From positions 1 to 53,562 of IMG/VR virus record IMGVR_UViG_3300031857_000254: 53,562 nt of DNA, one strand, 5' to 3'. The position numbers and the translations under genes are program-made. Within the stretch, counting starts at the first letter, position 1; each line of letters begins with the position of its first letter. A model generated the notes under the pieces. That model searched no databases. It saw only the letters and a list, made by a program, of their open reading frames with translations, and had not been told where the DNA came from. This document shows positions 18,299 through 25,007 of the stretch, piece after piece. The stretch comes from a virus.

Positions 18299-18595
18299 TT
18301 AAAACGGAACATCATCCCCGCCTAAGTCACGCGCTGCAGGCTGATAGCCGTCTGCCTTAGCGGCTGAGTGCGCCTGCTGGCCGCCGCCATCCTTAGGCTC
18401 ATAGAGCGACACGATGATGCTCTCACGGCCTTCATTGCCGCCAACGCCAGCTGGATTGAACGTGCGGTCGAGCAGGATGTAAGGGCCCTTGTCCCCGTCC
18501 ATCATGACGCCGACGTTCTTGAACCGGCCCTTGGTCTGGCCTTGGCCATCTGTGTATTCGCCAACCTTGACGACGAGATCATACTTTTTACCCAT
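18299..18595 (-). CDS. ssb: Single-stranded DNA-binding-like protein
   Basis: A 98-residue protein with an OB-fold-like strand pattern (KKYDLVVKVGEYTDGQGQTKGRFKNVGV, then GPYILLDRTFNP and ESIIVSLYEP). It ends in the acidic tip GGDDVPF, the hallmark by which SSB proteins contact replication partners. It is shorter than bacterial SSB (about 170 residues), as in some phage versions. It sits last in the leftward operon, just after recT (12-base gap, GGAG before the start), which suits annealing recombination and replication. Seen: tip and strand pattern. Inferred: ssDNA binding. Confidence 0.72.
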   Translation of the reverse strand: MGKKYDLVVKVGEYTDGQGQTKGRFKNVGVMMDGDKGPYILLDRTFNPAGVGGNEGRESIIVSLYEPKDGGGQQAHSAAKADGYQPAARDLGGDDVPF

Positions 18596-18606
18596 TTACT
18601 TTCTCC

Positions 18607-19641
18607 TTATTGAAACAGCTTCATTAACTTGGTGGTGTTGCGTGGGGCCATTAGCTCTGCCTCTTCAAGCATTGCTTCGTGCAATACGCGCCATGCTTCG
18701 CGTTCTTCAGGGGACAGGCTTGCAACAATCTCACACGCAGTGATTGCCCACCCATCCCAATCCGTCATGCCTTCTTCGTCTTCGCCAGCCTCCAGCACAT
18801 CGATGTGCAGCGGAGCCTTAGGCTTAGCCTTGGCTACAATCTTTTCCTCAAGGGTCTGCACCTGAGCTTCGGCTGCAGGAACGTCATCGAAGTCGGTGAT
18901 GTCCATCTCGCTGCCGCTATACTCATCGGCCTCGATGATGCCTTCAGCCTGATTGTCAGCCATCACAGCACGCTGCGCTTCGGTGGACAGTGGCATATAC
19001 TTGCTGGCTCGGCGGACCACAGTCTTGCGCCACATCTCAGCTTCATCAGTCTTCCAAGGGCCGACGATAGTGCCGTCCTTAGTCTTCGATGATGAGCGGT
19101 CACGGATCGAAAGGATCTCTTCCTTGCTCATGATCTCGAACTGCGTCTCGCCGTTCTTCAACTTCCACACACAGTACGCGCCGATCTTCTCACCGCGATC
19201 AGACAGGCCATGCTTGTGGATGATGCGCGACTCGATGCCTTCTTCGACCTCGAACAAGTCTTTGCTATATACCAGACGGCTCTCGATCTTCAGAACCTCA
19301 CCAGCCTGCAGCGCCAGCTTCATCAATCCCTTATAACGTGGACGGAACTGCGCGACATTCTTCTTCATGCGGCCATCCCAAACCTTCAGGATGTCAGCCT
19401 CACCCATGCTCTTATTGAGCGACAGGCCAAGCTCAGCGGCGCTCAGGCACGCCTTCAGCAGTGAACCACGGTCGCAGTCCAGCAAGTCCATGTTGTCAGC
19501 GACAGCCGCCACCACAATGCCTTGGAACTTATCGACTGTCATAGACTGCGGGAGAAGGCTGCGGAGATGCCCTTCGCGCATGGCCAGCTCCTGCTTAAAC
19601 CGATCTATCGGCTTCACGGGAACCATCTCATTACTTTGCAT
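18607..19641 (-). CDS. recT: RecT family single-strand annealing protein
   Basis: A 344-residue RecT-type recombinase that anneals complementary single strands made by the partner exonuclease. Family features are clear: an N-terminal helix ending LPQSMTVDKFQGIVVAAV, the CDRGSLLKACLSAAELGLSLN helix, the FRPRYKGLMKLALQAG motif near residue 105, and WRKTVVRRASKYMPLS near 210. The C-terminal 100 residues are acidic and variable, as usual. The start overlaps the preceding 53-residue gene, and the exonuclease gene lies just upstream, forming a classic exonuclease-annealing module. Such modules serve in concatemer formation and repair. Confidence 0.93.
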   Translation of the reverse strand: MQSNEMVPVKPIDRFKQELAMREGHLRSLLPQSMTVDKFQGIVVAAVADNMDLLDCDRGSLLKACLSAAELGLSLNKSMGEADILKVWDGRMKKNVAQFRPRYKGLMKLALQAGEVLKIESRLVYSKDLFEVEEGIESRIIHKHGLSDRGEKIGAYCVWKLKNGETQFEIMSKEEILSIRDRSSSKTKDGTIVGPWKTDEAEMWRKTVVRRASKYMPLSTEAQRAVMADNQAEGIIEADEYSGSEMDITDFDDVPAAEAQVQTLEEKIVAKAKPKAPLHIDVLEAGEDEEGMTDWDGWAITACEIVASLSPEEREAWRVLHEAMLEEAELMAPRNTTKLMKLFQ

Positions 19642-19792
19642 TTTTCAATTCCTCTTCTAGATCATCAATCATTAATTCAATGGCACGTTCGACAACGGCT
19701 CGAAGCGTAGGCTTTAGCGGGTGCTTGGCTGCGACATCGCGCAGCCTTGCCAGCAGATCCCTATCGACCCTCATCATAACAATATCTTTCAT
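19631..19792 (-). CDS. Small ribbon-helix-helix-like protein
   Basis: A 53-residue frame between the exonuclease and recT. It starts at an ATG overlapping the exonuclease stop (TGATG) and ends 11 bases inside recT. The sequence is a short strand (DIVMMRVDRDLLARL) followed by two helices (RDVAAKHP, then TLRAVVERAIELMIDDL), the layout of ribbon-helix-helix DNA-binding proteins such as Arc. It could regulate the recombination operon or bind as a partner. Tight coupling on both sides supports that it is translated. Function is inferred from fold pattern only. Confidence 0.6.
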   Translation of the reverse strand: MKDIVMMRVDRDLLARLRDVAAKHPLKPTLRAVVERAIELMIDDLEEELKNAK

Positions 19793-20727
19793 CAGGTAAT
19801 CCTTACTGTAGTGTAGCCAGAACGCTTGCCCGTCAGGGTGCCAACCATGTCAGCCGTGATTTCCTTGCCGGGATTATCAGCAACCACACTGATCGACATC
19901 TTATGTTCTCCGCACTTCACGGAAGCCTTGTCCTTCGATGTGTTCATAAGCTCCAGCTTTGCACGGGCCTTCATCAAGATCTCAGCCTTAGCCTCGTCGG
20001 CGCGGGCAGCTGCATACTTCTCGTCTTGCTTGGCAGTCTTATATTCCAAGAAGAGCAGCGCGTCTCCGTCATCGAGCACGACATCGCTCTTAGGCAGCGT
20101 GCCCATGAGCTTGGTGATAGCGCCCACGTCGGTCGTGTAATCCGGCTCAGGCTCCTTGCCTTCAGCAATCGACTGCCAGAACGATGTAATCTCATGCTTG
20201 ATTGCATCAATGATGTTGTCGTTGCGCGGGATCTTCATGCGGCGCGGCTCGTCATCGATCAGGGCAACAAGCCATGCGTGATCCGAAGTCGTGCAAGCCA
20301 GCTGGTGCTGCACCTGAAGCAGATAGTTCTCAGGCGCTTCGTCAATCTCTTCGCCATTGTAGTGCCAGCCATAGCCACGGGCAGACCATTTGATCTCCAC
20401 AGGTGCGCCGCCTGCCGTGATGTAATCGAACGATGCACCCATACCGGGGCAGTCATCGACCGTGTAATAGTCACTGACCTTACCAAGATCCATCGACCAA
20501 CGGTGCGACGCCCAGTTTGCAATGCCACTCTCAAGGAATGTCCCAGCTTGCACAGCCTTGTTGCCAGAGATGTCCTCCGGCGGCAGCTTGCCAGCCTTCT
20601 CCATCCACAGTTGCCAGCGGCTCGAATAGGGCGACAGCCCAAACAACGCAGCAACATCGCTCCCACCAACGTGCTGAGAACGCAACTCGTGCCAGTGCTT
20701 CTGGTCACGTACTTGTATAATAGCCAT
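19792..20727 (-). CDS. YqaJ-family (lambda exonuclease-like) recombinase nuclease
   Basis: A 311-residue nuclease expected to resect one strand of double-stranded DNA ends for RecT. The N-terminus has WHELRSQHVGGSDVAALFG and WQLWMEKAGK, typical of YqaJ proteins. The catalytic core shows GMGASFDYI (Asp near residue 100) and APVEIKWSARGYG (Glu-x-Lys near 113), then LLQVQHQLACT, corresponding to the metal-binding Asp, Glu, Lys and Gln positions of the family. About 220-311 form a charged coiled coil and a C-terminal domain. GGAG lies before the start. A promoter with operator-like repeats lies just upstream (20750-20800). Confidence 0.9.
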   Translation of the reverse strand: MAIIQVRDQKHWHELRSQHVGGSDVAALFGLSPYSSRWQLWMEKAGKLPPEDISGNKAVQAGTFLESGIANWASHRWSMDLGKVSDYYTVDDCPGMGASFDYITAGGAPVEIKWSARGYGWHYNGEEIDEAPENYLLQVQHQLACTTSDHAWLVALIDDEPRRMKIPRNDNIIDAIKHEITSFWQSIAEGKEPEPDYTTDVGAITKLMGTLPKSDVVLDDGDALLFLEYKTAKQDEKYAAARADEAKAEILMKARAKLELMNTSKDKASVKCGEHKMSISVVADNPGKEITADMVGTLTGKRSGYTTVRIT

Positions 20728-20749
20728 TTATTTTCTCCGGTTACTGGCC

Positions 20750-20800
20750 GTATACAGTCGGCCTACATTGTGTATACAGATGTCTACGGAGTTATGTCAA
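20750..20800 (-). promoter_or_regulatory. Leftward promoter with two GTATACAG repeats
   Basis: On the minus strand a perfect -35 box TTGACA (20795-20800) is followed after 18 bases by TATACA (20771-20776). It would start transcription about 37 bases before the exonuclease gene. Two copies of GTATACAG (20750-20757 and 20772-20779), 22 bp or two helix turns apart, cover the -10 box and start point, as expected for a repressor or activator site. The -35 box is inside the end of the VRR-NUC gene. The TTGACATA string recurs at two other leftward promoters of this window. Confidence 0.5.
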
Positions 20801-21107
20801 GTCCCTTGTAAACATCTTCAACAGATCGCGCCAACACGTATATTCCACCGCGTTTTTCCCATGCGCTCTGCCATGCTGCCTGCGCAAGCCGCTGCTTTCC
20901 CTTCTCGGTCTTGACCTCGATAGCAAACGCTCGGCCCGGTGACATGACGCCAAGCAGGTCGGGTGTCCCCTCAGGCGCGGACTGGATGACACGGGCTCCG
21001 CCATCGAGCGGTCGGAACTTACCGACGTTGATCCGGAACATCATGATGTCCTGCCTCTGGCCCAGTGCAAGACGAATCGCCTGCTGGATTGCAGCTTCAC
21101 TGCTCAT
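20784..21107 (-). CDS. VRR-NUC domain nuclease
   Basis: A 107-residue stand-alone VRR-NUC enzyme, a structure-selective DNA nuclease of the PD-(D/E)XK class. Motifs in order: an N-terminal SEAAIQQAIRLALG helix, GKFRPLDGGARVIQ, GTPDLLGV (catalytic Asp), and AIEVKTEKGK (Glu-x-Lys), followed by QAAWQSAWEKRGGIYVLAR. The length is that of the minimal domain. It overlaps the upstream gene by four bases (ATGA) and lies directly before the exonuclease-recT module, so a role in resolving branched replication or packaging intermediates is likely. Confidence 0.9.
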   Translation of the reverse strand: MSSEAAIQQAIRLALGQRQDIMMFRINVGKFRPLDGGARVIQSAPEGTPDLLGVMSPGRAFAIEVKTEKGKQRLAQAAWQSAWEKRGGIYVLARSVEDVYKGLDITP

Positions 21108-21328
21108 TGCAGGGTTAGCTCCTGTCCGTCATTGTCCAGCTGCTCAAGCACAGCCTCAGTCGCGGCCATCATGGCGGCGAAGCATTGCCGGTGATCAATC
21201 ACATCAATCTTCCGATCTTCATGCCACTGATCCAGCACATGCAACATCTCGAATGTCAGCGCATGGATCAGGGACAGCGGCACAACTACCGAATGGAACT
21301 CTGTTTCGTTCCCATCGTCATCTTCCAT
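21104..21328 (-). CDS. 74-residue hypothetical protein
   Basis: An acidic helical protein (MEDDDGNETEFHS...). I take the ATG at 21328, preceded by GAGAGG, although it lies 43 bases inside the end of the helicase gene; the frame stays open further upstream. The helix SLIHALTFEMLHVLDQWHEDRK, followed by FAAMMAATEAVLEQL, suggests a small helical bundle. It overlaps the VRR-NUC gene by four bases. No function can be assigned; the context is recombination and replication. Confidence 0.55.
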   Translation of the reverse strand: MEDDDGNETEFHSVVVPLSLIHALTFEMLHVLDQWHEDRKIDVIDHRQCFAAMMAATEAVLEQLDNDGQELTLQ

Positions 21329-22776
21329 ATCGAAGCCCTCTCTTCTGCCGTCAGGCCGTTGGTTGTCTGAGCATCGCGCATACCCACCTTCTTGGCAAGG
21401 CGTGATGCCTCTTGCCCGCAGATAACATTGAATGCCCATTGCGTCGGGTTATTGTAGCCGCGCTTGCGGGCCACGCTGGTGAGGACGCGGAACTTCTTCT
21501 GCATCATCCCCTCTATGGTTTCAGTTTCAGGATCACCCTCGCGGCGTGTGACAACCAGATCGCCATCCACATGCTTCACTTTTCTGGCCGTGATAGGATA
21601 GACATGGCCGCACATGGGGCAGGTAGGTGTCGGCTTGTGGACCGCGAAGCAGGCAGTGCATGTCCGAACGGATACAACCTTTTCTCCACTCTTGCCGCGA
21701 TTCGCAACGAACCCATCAGCAAGGCTCCAATCCCGCTCATCGTCAATGAACCCATGCCTTGCGGTGTTGCCGGCATGATCAAGGATGATCGTCCTCTCCT
21801 TGTCAGGGTGCGGCCTGATTGCTCGACCGCATTGCTGCAGGAACAGGCCAAGGGATTTCGTCGGGCGCAGTAGGATCGCGACCTCAACGGACGGAAGATC
21901 GAAGCCCTCGCTCACCAGATCGCAGCTCGTCAGGATCTGAATCCGGTCTTCCTCGAAGGCTTTCAGAACAGCATCCCGCTCAGTATCATCCATGCCGCCA
22001 TCGATGTGGCTGGCTGCATAGCCAGAGACACGGAAGTCTTCGGCCACATCCTTGGCGTGCTTAACGCTCACGCAGAACGCGATTGCCTTCTTGCCCGGCG
22101 CGTATTTACCATAGTGCTTGACCGCGCTGCCAGTGATGATCGGCTTGTCCATCGCGTCTTCGAGCTGCTTGGATACGTAATCGCCCATGCGCGTACCAAC
22201 AGAGCCAAGATCAGGTGCGCTTGGTGCATAGACCACAGCGTGCGACAGGAAGCCCTGTGCGGTCAGCTCTGCGACTGTAGGGCCCATCACCATATCATCG
22301 AACATCTGGCCCATGCCTTTGCCGTCAAGGCGCTCAGGCGTAGCCGTAACGCCCAGCACACGGGCAGAGGGGAAGCCAGCCACGACCTTGCCCCAGCTGC
22401 TGTCAGGGGTGAAGTGATGCGCCTCGTCGCCAATGATCAGGTCGAACGGCTTCATCATCTTCATGCGCCGCACCAGCGTGAACACGGATGCCACCACGAC
22501 ATTGGCAATAGGAATACCCGGCGTCCCGCCAGATAGGACAGCATGACGCACGCCCACCTTCTTCAGCGCGCCGCTGATTTGCTTGAGCAGCTCGCGCCTG
22601 TGCGCCACGATTAGGATGCGCTTGTTATTCTTCGCCATGCCTGCCGCGATGTAGCTGAAGATCACCGTCTTGCCCGATCCCGTAGGGGAAACGAGCAGGG
22701 TTTTCTTGTGCCCATTGCGAAAGCTGTCGCGCACAGCCTGAACGGCTGATTCTTGATAGTCTCTAAGCTGAACCAT
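21286..22776 (-). CDS. DEAH-box superfamily 2 helicase with C-terminal zinc finger
   Basis: A 496-residue ATP-dependent DNA translocase or helicase. Motif I is PTGSGKT (31-37), motif Ia VAHRREL, motif II DEAH (117-120), motif III VTATPERLDGKG near 150, and motif VI QQCGRAIRPHPDKE near 330. A four-cysteine zinc finger (CTACFAVHKPTPTCPMCG) follows near 400. This layout matches phage helicases of the T7-like and Mu-like accessory type and bacterial SSL2/RadD relatives. The ATG at 22776 has AAGGA seven bases upstream; the frame extends 18 codons further without a better site. Likely role: unwinding forks or recombination intermediates with the nucleases encoded downstream. Confidence 0.92.
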   Translation of the reverse strand: MVQLRDYQESAVQAVRDSFRNGHKKTLLVSPTGSGKTVIFSYIAAGMAKNNKRILIVAHRRELLKQISGALKKVGVRHAVLSGGTPGIPIANVVVASVFTLVRRMKMMKPFDLIIGDEAHHFTPDSSWGKVVAGFPSARVLGVTATPERLDGKGMGQMFDDMVMGPTVAELTAQGFLSHAVVYAPSAPDLGSVGTRMGDYVSKQLEDAMDKPIITGSAVKHYGKYAPGKKAIAFCVSVKHAKDVAEDFRVSGYAASHIDGGMDDTERDAVLKAFEEDRIQILTSCDLVSEGFDLPSVEVAILLRPTKSLGLFLQQCGRAIRPHPDKERTIILDHAGNTARHGFIDDERDWSLADGFVANRGKSGEKVVSVRTCTACFAVHKPTPTCPMCGHVYPITARKVKHVDGDLVVTRREGDPETETIEGMMQKKFRVLTSVARKRGYNNPTQWAFNVICGQEASRLAKKVGMRDAQTTNGLTAEERASIWKMTMGTKQSSIR

Positions 22777-22862
22777 AGATTTCCTTATGTGGCAGACTAT
22801 CTTCGCCCCGGCCTGCCAGCAGGGTTCCAAAGTGCCTTAACGACACGACCGAAGCTGATCCG

Positions 22863-23396
22863 TCACTCTGCCCGCCATACCTGCGTTGATGTCGCAATGT
22901 CGGTAGGCCAGCCGCTGTCCTCAGTGAAGCTACGCTCCTCGAACAGAACCATATTCGTCGGCCTTATCAGCAGGCGATCACCCGTCGTTCGCATGAACAT
23001 GAACTCCTTGCTCTGGTCTGGCGCTGCGCTGAACCCATCGCTGTGCGGGCAGGCAGTGAACAGGCAGGTCGCTCGGTCATCGCTGCCATCGTAACGCGCC
23101 TCAAGGTTTGCCAGATATTCATAGCGGATAACATCGAACTCAGTGCCGTAGCAGTCCCAGACCTGCGCCTTCTCCAACGGCCAGTAAACATCTGGTTTGT
23201 CAGAGAACGCCAGTGCATGAGGCGGCACGTTCCGATAGACCGCGCCACATTCCAGCATGAGGTGACAACCCCACGCCCGGTCAGGCTCGGATCTCAGGGC
23301 GAACCAAACAGCAGGCTCGAAACCTTTGCCATCCCTGCGAATGAATGCGCTGTCCACATAAACGTAAAGATGGTTTGGTAGGTTTCTGCTGCTCAT
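22863..23396 (-). CDS. Conserved phage protein, function unknown
   Basis: A 177-residue globular protein rich in beta strands (LYVYVDSAFIRRDGKGFEPAVWFAL, then GCHLMLECGAVYRNVPPHALAF). Several Cys, Trp and His residues could form a metal site or active centre. The opening YVDSAF resembles the acidic strand of RNase-H-like folds, but I cannot confirm the other residues. It overlaps the upstream gene by four bases and ends 86 bases before the helicase start. Its position among replication genes suggests nucleic-acid metabolism. Confidence 0.68.
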   Translation of the reverse strand: MSSRNLPNHLYVYVDSAFIRRDGKGFEPAVWFALRSEPDRAWGCHLMLECGAVYRNVPPHALAFSDKPDVYWPLEKAQVWDCYGTEFDVIRYEYLANLEARYDGSDDRATCLFTACPHSDGFSAAPDQSKEFMFMRTTGDRLLIRPTNMVLFEERSFTEDSGWPTDIATSTQVWRAE

Positions 23397-23593
23397 CTAA
23401 CCCTCATGATACGGATAGTGTCGCCCTTGGCGGTGGTCGCATAATGCCGATCCGTCCGCTCGTTTTGATTGTGCGCAGCGCGACGGATTCGTCTTTTGTC
23501 AGCGGCCTCCGGTGCATCAAACGTGCGAATATCACCGACTTCCATTGAGCTTAGGTTATACTTTGAACTGCGGATGTCAAAATCTGATGTCAT
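23393..23593 (-). CDS. Small basic protein, possible nucleic-acid binder
   Basis: A 66-residue protein with an acidic start and a basic second half (MEVGDIRTFDAPEAADKRRIRRAAHNQNERTDRH is the core region, seen here as two segments). The layout of a strand (VGDIRTF), an Arg-rich helix (KRRIRRAAHNQ) and a strand (GDTIRIMRV) is common in small early phage proteins. It overlaps its downstream neighbour by four bases. A regulatory or RNA/DNA-binding role is guessed from charge and size only. Confidence 0.6.
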   Translation of the reverse strand: MTSDFDIRSSKYNLSSMEVGDIRTFDAPEAADKRRIRRAAHNQNERTDRHYATTAKGDTIRIMRVR

Positions 23594-23654
23594 CTATTTC
23601 CCATTCATAAATATCCCAGCCGAAATTATCGAACAGGAATTGGCGCAGGGTCAC
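23577..23654 (-). CDS. Possible 25-residue coupled peptide
   Basis: A mini-frame starting at GTG 23654, which overlaps the upstream stop (GTGA), and ending 17 bases inside the next gene. It exactly spans what would otherwise be a 57-base gap in an operon without gaps. The peptide (VTLRQFLFDNFGWDIYEWEI...) is acidic and aromatic. It may be a coupling leader or a real micropeptide. Too short to be certain. Confidence 0.3.
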   Translation of the reverse strand: MTLRQFLFDNFGWDIYEWEIDDIRF

Positions 23655-23938
23655 TGCGCTTGCTCCCTCAAACGCGCCTCAAAGAACTGATGCAGTGCCT
23701 TGAGCAACGCATTGGATCCATCTCTTGCATCGATGTAGCGCTTGTTGTCAGGCTCACTGCTCACTGGAGTGGTCGCGGTATTCCGGGAAACATATGACTT
23801 CTTCGGCACCTCAGCACTGCGCCTGCTGATCTGCTTACGCAGATTAGAAACACGCCGCACATCAACACCGTGATAGGATGCGATATACTTATCGTCGGTT
23901 ATGTATCCAATCGTGCGGATGATTTCTCTGTCGCTCAC
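23651..23938 (-). CDS. Putative helix-turn-helix DNA-binding protein
   Basis: A 95-residue protein whose first half (REIIRTIGYITDDKYIASYHGVDVRRVSNLRKQIS) reads as a helix-turn-helix: a positioning helix, the turn at HGVD, and the recognition helix VRRVSNLRKQI. The second half is a Ser/Thr-rich linker and a C-terminal helix. GTG 23938 is my start, since it forms a GTGA overlap with the mini-frame upstream; TTG 23947 is an alternative. It may regulate the early operon. Its DNA target is unknown. Confidence 0.6.
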   Translation of the reverse strand: MSDREIIRTIGYITDDKYIASYHGVDVRRVSNLRKQISRRSAEVPKKSYVSRNTATTPVSSEPDNKRYIDARDGSNALLKALHQFFEARLREQAQ

Positions 23939-24003
23939 TGTTCCCAATCCCCATATCCATCAAACAGGCGCGTCAACACCCAGTCGATTAAGCATTTAAT
24001 CAC
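23935..24003 (-). CDS. Possible 22-residue coupled peptide
   Basis: A second mini-frame, from GTG 24003 (overlapping the end of the upstream exported-protein gene) to TGA 23935 (overlapping the next GTG). The peptide VIKCLIDWVLTRLFDGYGDW has alternating hydrophobic and charged residues. Like the one at 23577-23654 it fills an intergenic gap with stop-start overlaps at both ends. It may only serve translational coupling. Confidence 0.25.
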   Translation of the reverse strand: MIKCLIDWVLTRLFDGYGDWEQ

Positions 24004-24178
24004 ATTCGATCTCGCGGGTCGCCGTCCATACGAAGGGCATGTAGCAGATGTCCTCGCCGTCCTTGGTCACGCTCCAGCCGAACAGGTAACCAGTATCGCC
24101 AACAAGTTTAGCTGCTGCTGCCGGAGCCGCTGCGCCTGCAGCCAACCCAATCATAAATCCAATCGCCAACTTTTTCAT
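23996..24178 (-). CDS. Small exported protein with signal peptide
   Basis: A 60-residue protein with a clear Sec signal peptide: MKK, a hydrophobic core LAIGFMIGLAAGAAAPA, and an Ala-x-Ala cleavage site near residue 23. The mature part is about 37 residues with two Cys (DICYMPF and REIECD), which may form a disulfide in the periplasm. The pattern GYLFGWSVTKDGEDIC...VWTATREIECD looks conserved in kind. Early expression and export suggest a role at the cell envelope, for example in superinfection control, but that is a guess. It overlaps the upstream gene by four bases. Confidence 0.7.
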   Translation of the reverse strand: MKKLAIGFMIGLAAGAAAPAAAAKLVGDTGYLFGWSVTKDGEDICYMPFVWTATREIECD

Positions 24179-24354
24179 TTCGATTCCTCCTTTATTTTTC
24201 GCAACAATGAACGCAGCTCCATTAAGGAGCTAAAGATACTCGGCGTTACCCGCACATCATTTTCCATGCAGAACTCAACGAAGCGGCTATGGATGTCGAT
24301 GCGCCCTTGGATTATACCCACAATACGGGCGCGCTCTTCCTCTGCCTCAGTCAC
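24175..24354 (-). CDS. Small helical protein related to its upstream neighbour
   Basis: A 59-residue helical protein. GTG 24354 is chosen because it overlaps the upstream stop (GTGA) and has AAGGA nine bases before it; GTG 24381 is the other option. The opening EEERARIVGIIQGRID resembles EIERARIVAWLRDD of the gene upstream, so the two may be diverged duplicates. No domain with known function is seen. Confidence 0.55.
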   Translation of the reverse strand: MTEAEEERARIVGIIQGRIDIHSRFVEFCMENDVRVTPSIFSSLMELRSLLRKIKEESK

Positions 24355-24566
24355 TCCACGGAATCCTTCATATGGACGCACTCCTCGATCTGTATGCTGA
24401 TCAAGTCGCTTATCACTGTGGCAACGTCATCACGCAGCCACGCCACGATGCGGGCGCGTTCGATCTCCGCGCCTCGTTCCATAGCGCGCTCAAGAAATTG
24501 CGGTAGATTGTGGCCGGACACATACAGCTGCCCGTCAATGTCCATTGCCTCGACTATATCACTCAT
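24351..24566 (-). CDS. Small acidic helical protein
   Basis: A 71-residue protein, MSDIVEAMDIDGQLYV..., with ERAMERGAEIERARIVAWLRDDVATVI as its main helix region. The ATG at 24566 overlaps the upstream stop by eight bases. It shares an ERARIV motif with the next gene. Function unknown; part of the early small-gene cluster. Confidence 0.55.
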   Translation of the reverse strand: MSDIVEAMDIDGQLYVSGHNLPQFLERAMERGAEIERARIVAWLRDDVATVISDLISIQIEECVHMKDSVE

Positions 24567-24786
24567 AGCGCCAGACCCGGACGCCACCTTCGGACTCACG
24601 GGCAATGAACTTCTTGCCGTTGCGACGGCCAGCGTGAGACGCAGTGCTGCTCATTGAGCGAAGCGCAACATCCTTCACAAAGAAGCTCTGGCCCACATCC
24701 AGCTGCGACCAAGGGTATTTTTCTCGGCGTCCACTATGCTGCCGCGCAGCAGGAATCGCATGTTCATCTTCAATTTCAAAACTCAT
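24559..24786 (-). CDS. Small conserved-type protein, beta-rich
   Basis: A 75-residue protein with the pattern YPWSQLDVGQSFFVKD, a Ser/Ala-Arg helix (SSTASHAGRRNGKKFIAR) and a closing strand GGVRVWRYE. This layout recurs in small early phage proteins that I recognise by shape but cannot name. GGAG lies six bases before the ATG. Its basic helix could contact nucleic acid. It follows a 53-base gap in which I see nothing clear. Confidence 0.62.
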   Translation of the reverse strand: MSFEIEDEHAIPAARQHSGRREKYPWSQLDVGQSFFVKDVALRSMSSTASHAGRRNGKKFIARESEGGVRVWRYE

Positions 24787-24839
24787 ATCATTCTCCGGTT
24801 GTTTTTATCAATCTCGCACATTCATCACTGTAATTCAAC

Positions 24840-25007
24840 TCAGAAATTACGGCGACGACGCTCTTCTTTCAACAGTCTTTCAGCAGTATCCAAGCTGATA
24901 CCAAACGCCGCAGAAACTTGATGCGGACGCTTGCCCAGAAGCGTAGTGTCCGGCCAATCGCGGATGATCTGGAAGGCTAATTCAGTGCCTTCGTGTTTAT
25001 TCTTCAT
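24840..25007 (-). CDS. Small helix-turn-helix protein
   Basis: A 55-residue protein. LLGKRPHQVSAAFGISLDTAERLLKEERRRR gives a positioning helix, turn (FGIS) and basic recognition helix, typical of a DNA-binding helix-turn-helix. ATG 25007 overlaps the primase stop by four bases (ATGA); in-frame ATG codons a little upstream would lengthen the overlap. It may regulate transcription or act with the primase. Function inferred from the motif. Confidence 0.6.
   Translation of the reverse strand: MKNKHEGTELAFQIIRDWPDTTLLGKRPHQVSAAFGISLDTAERLLKEERRRRNF

Noticed and set aside
20701-20720. A fourth TCACGTA copy in the exonuclease gene
   Set aside because: The seven bases occur inside coding sequence without complementary stems, so it is not part of the hairpin set.
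19903-20811. 302-codon plus-strand frame opposite the exonuclease gene
   Set aside because: The exonuclease on the minus strand has clear motifs and operon context; this frame has no recognisable pattern.
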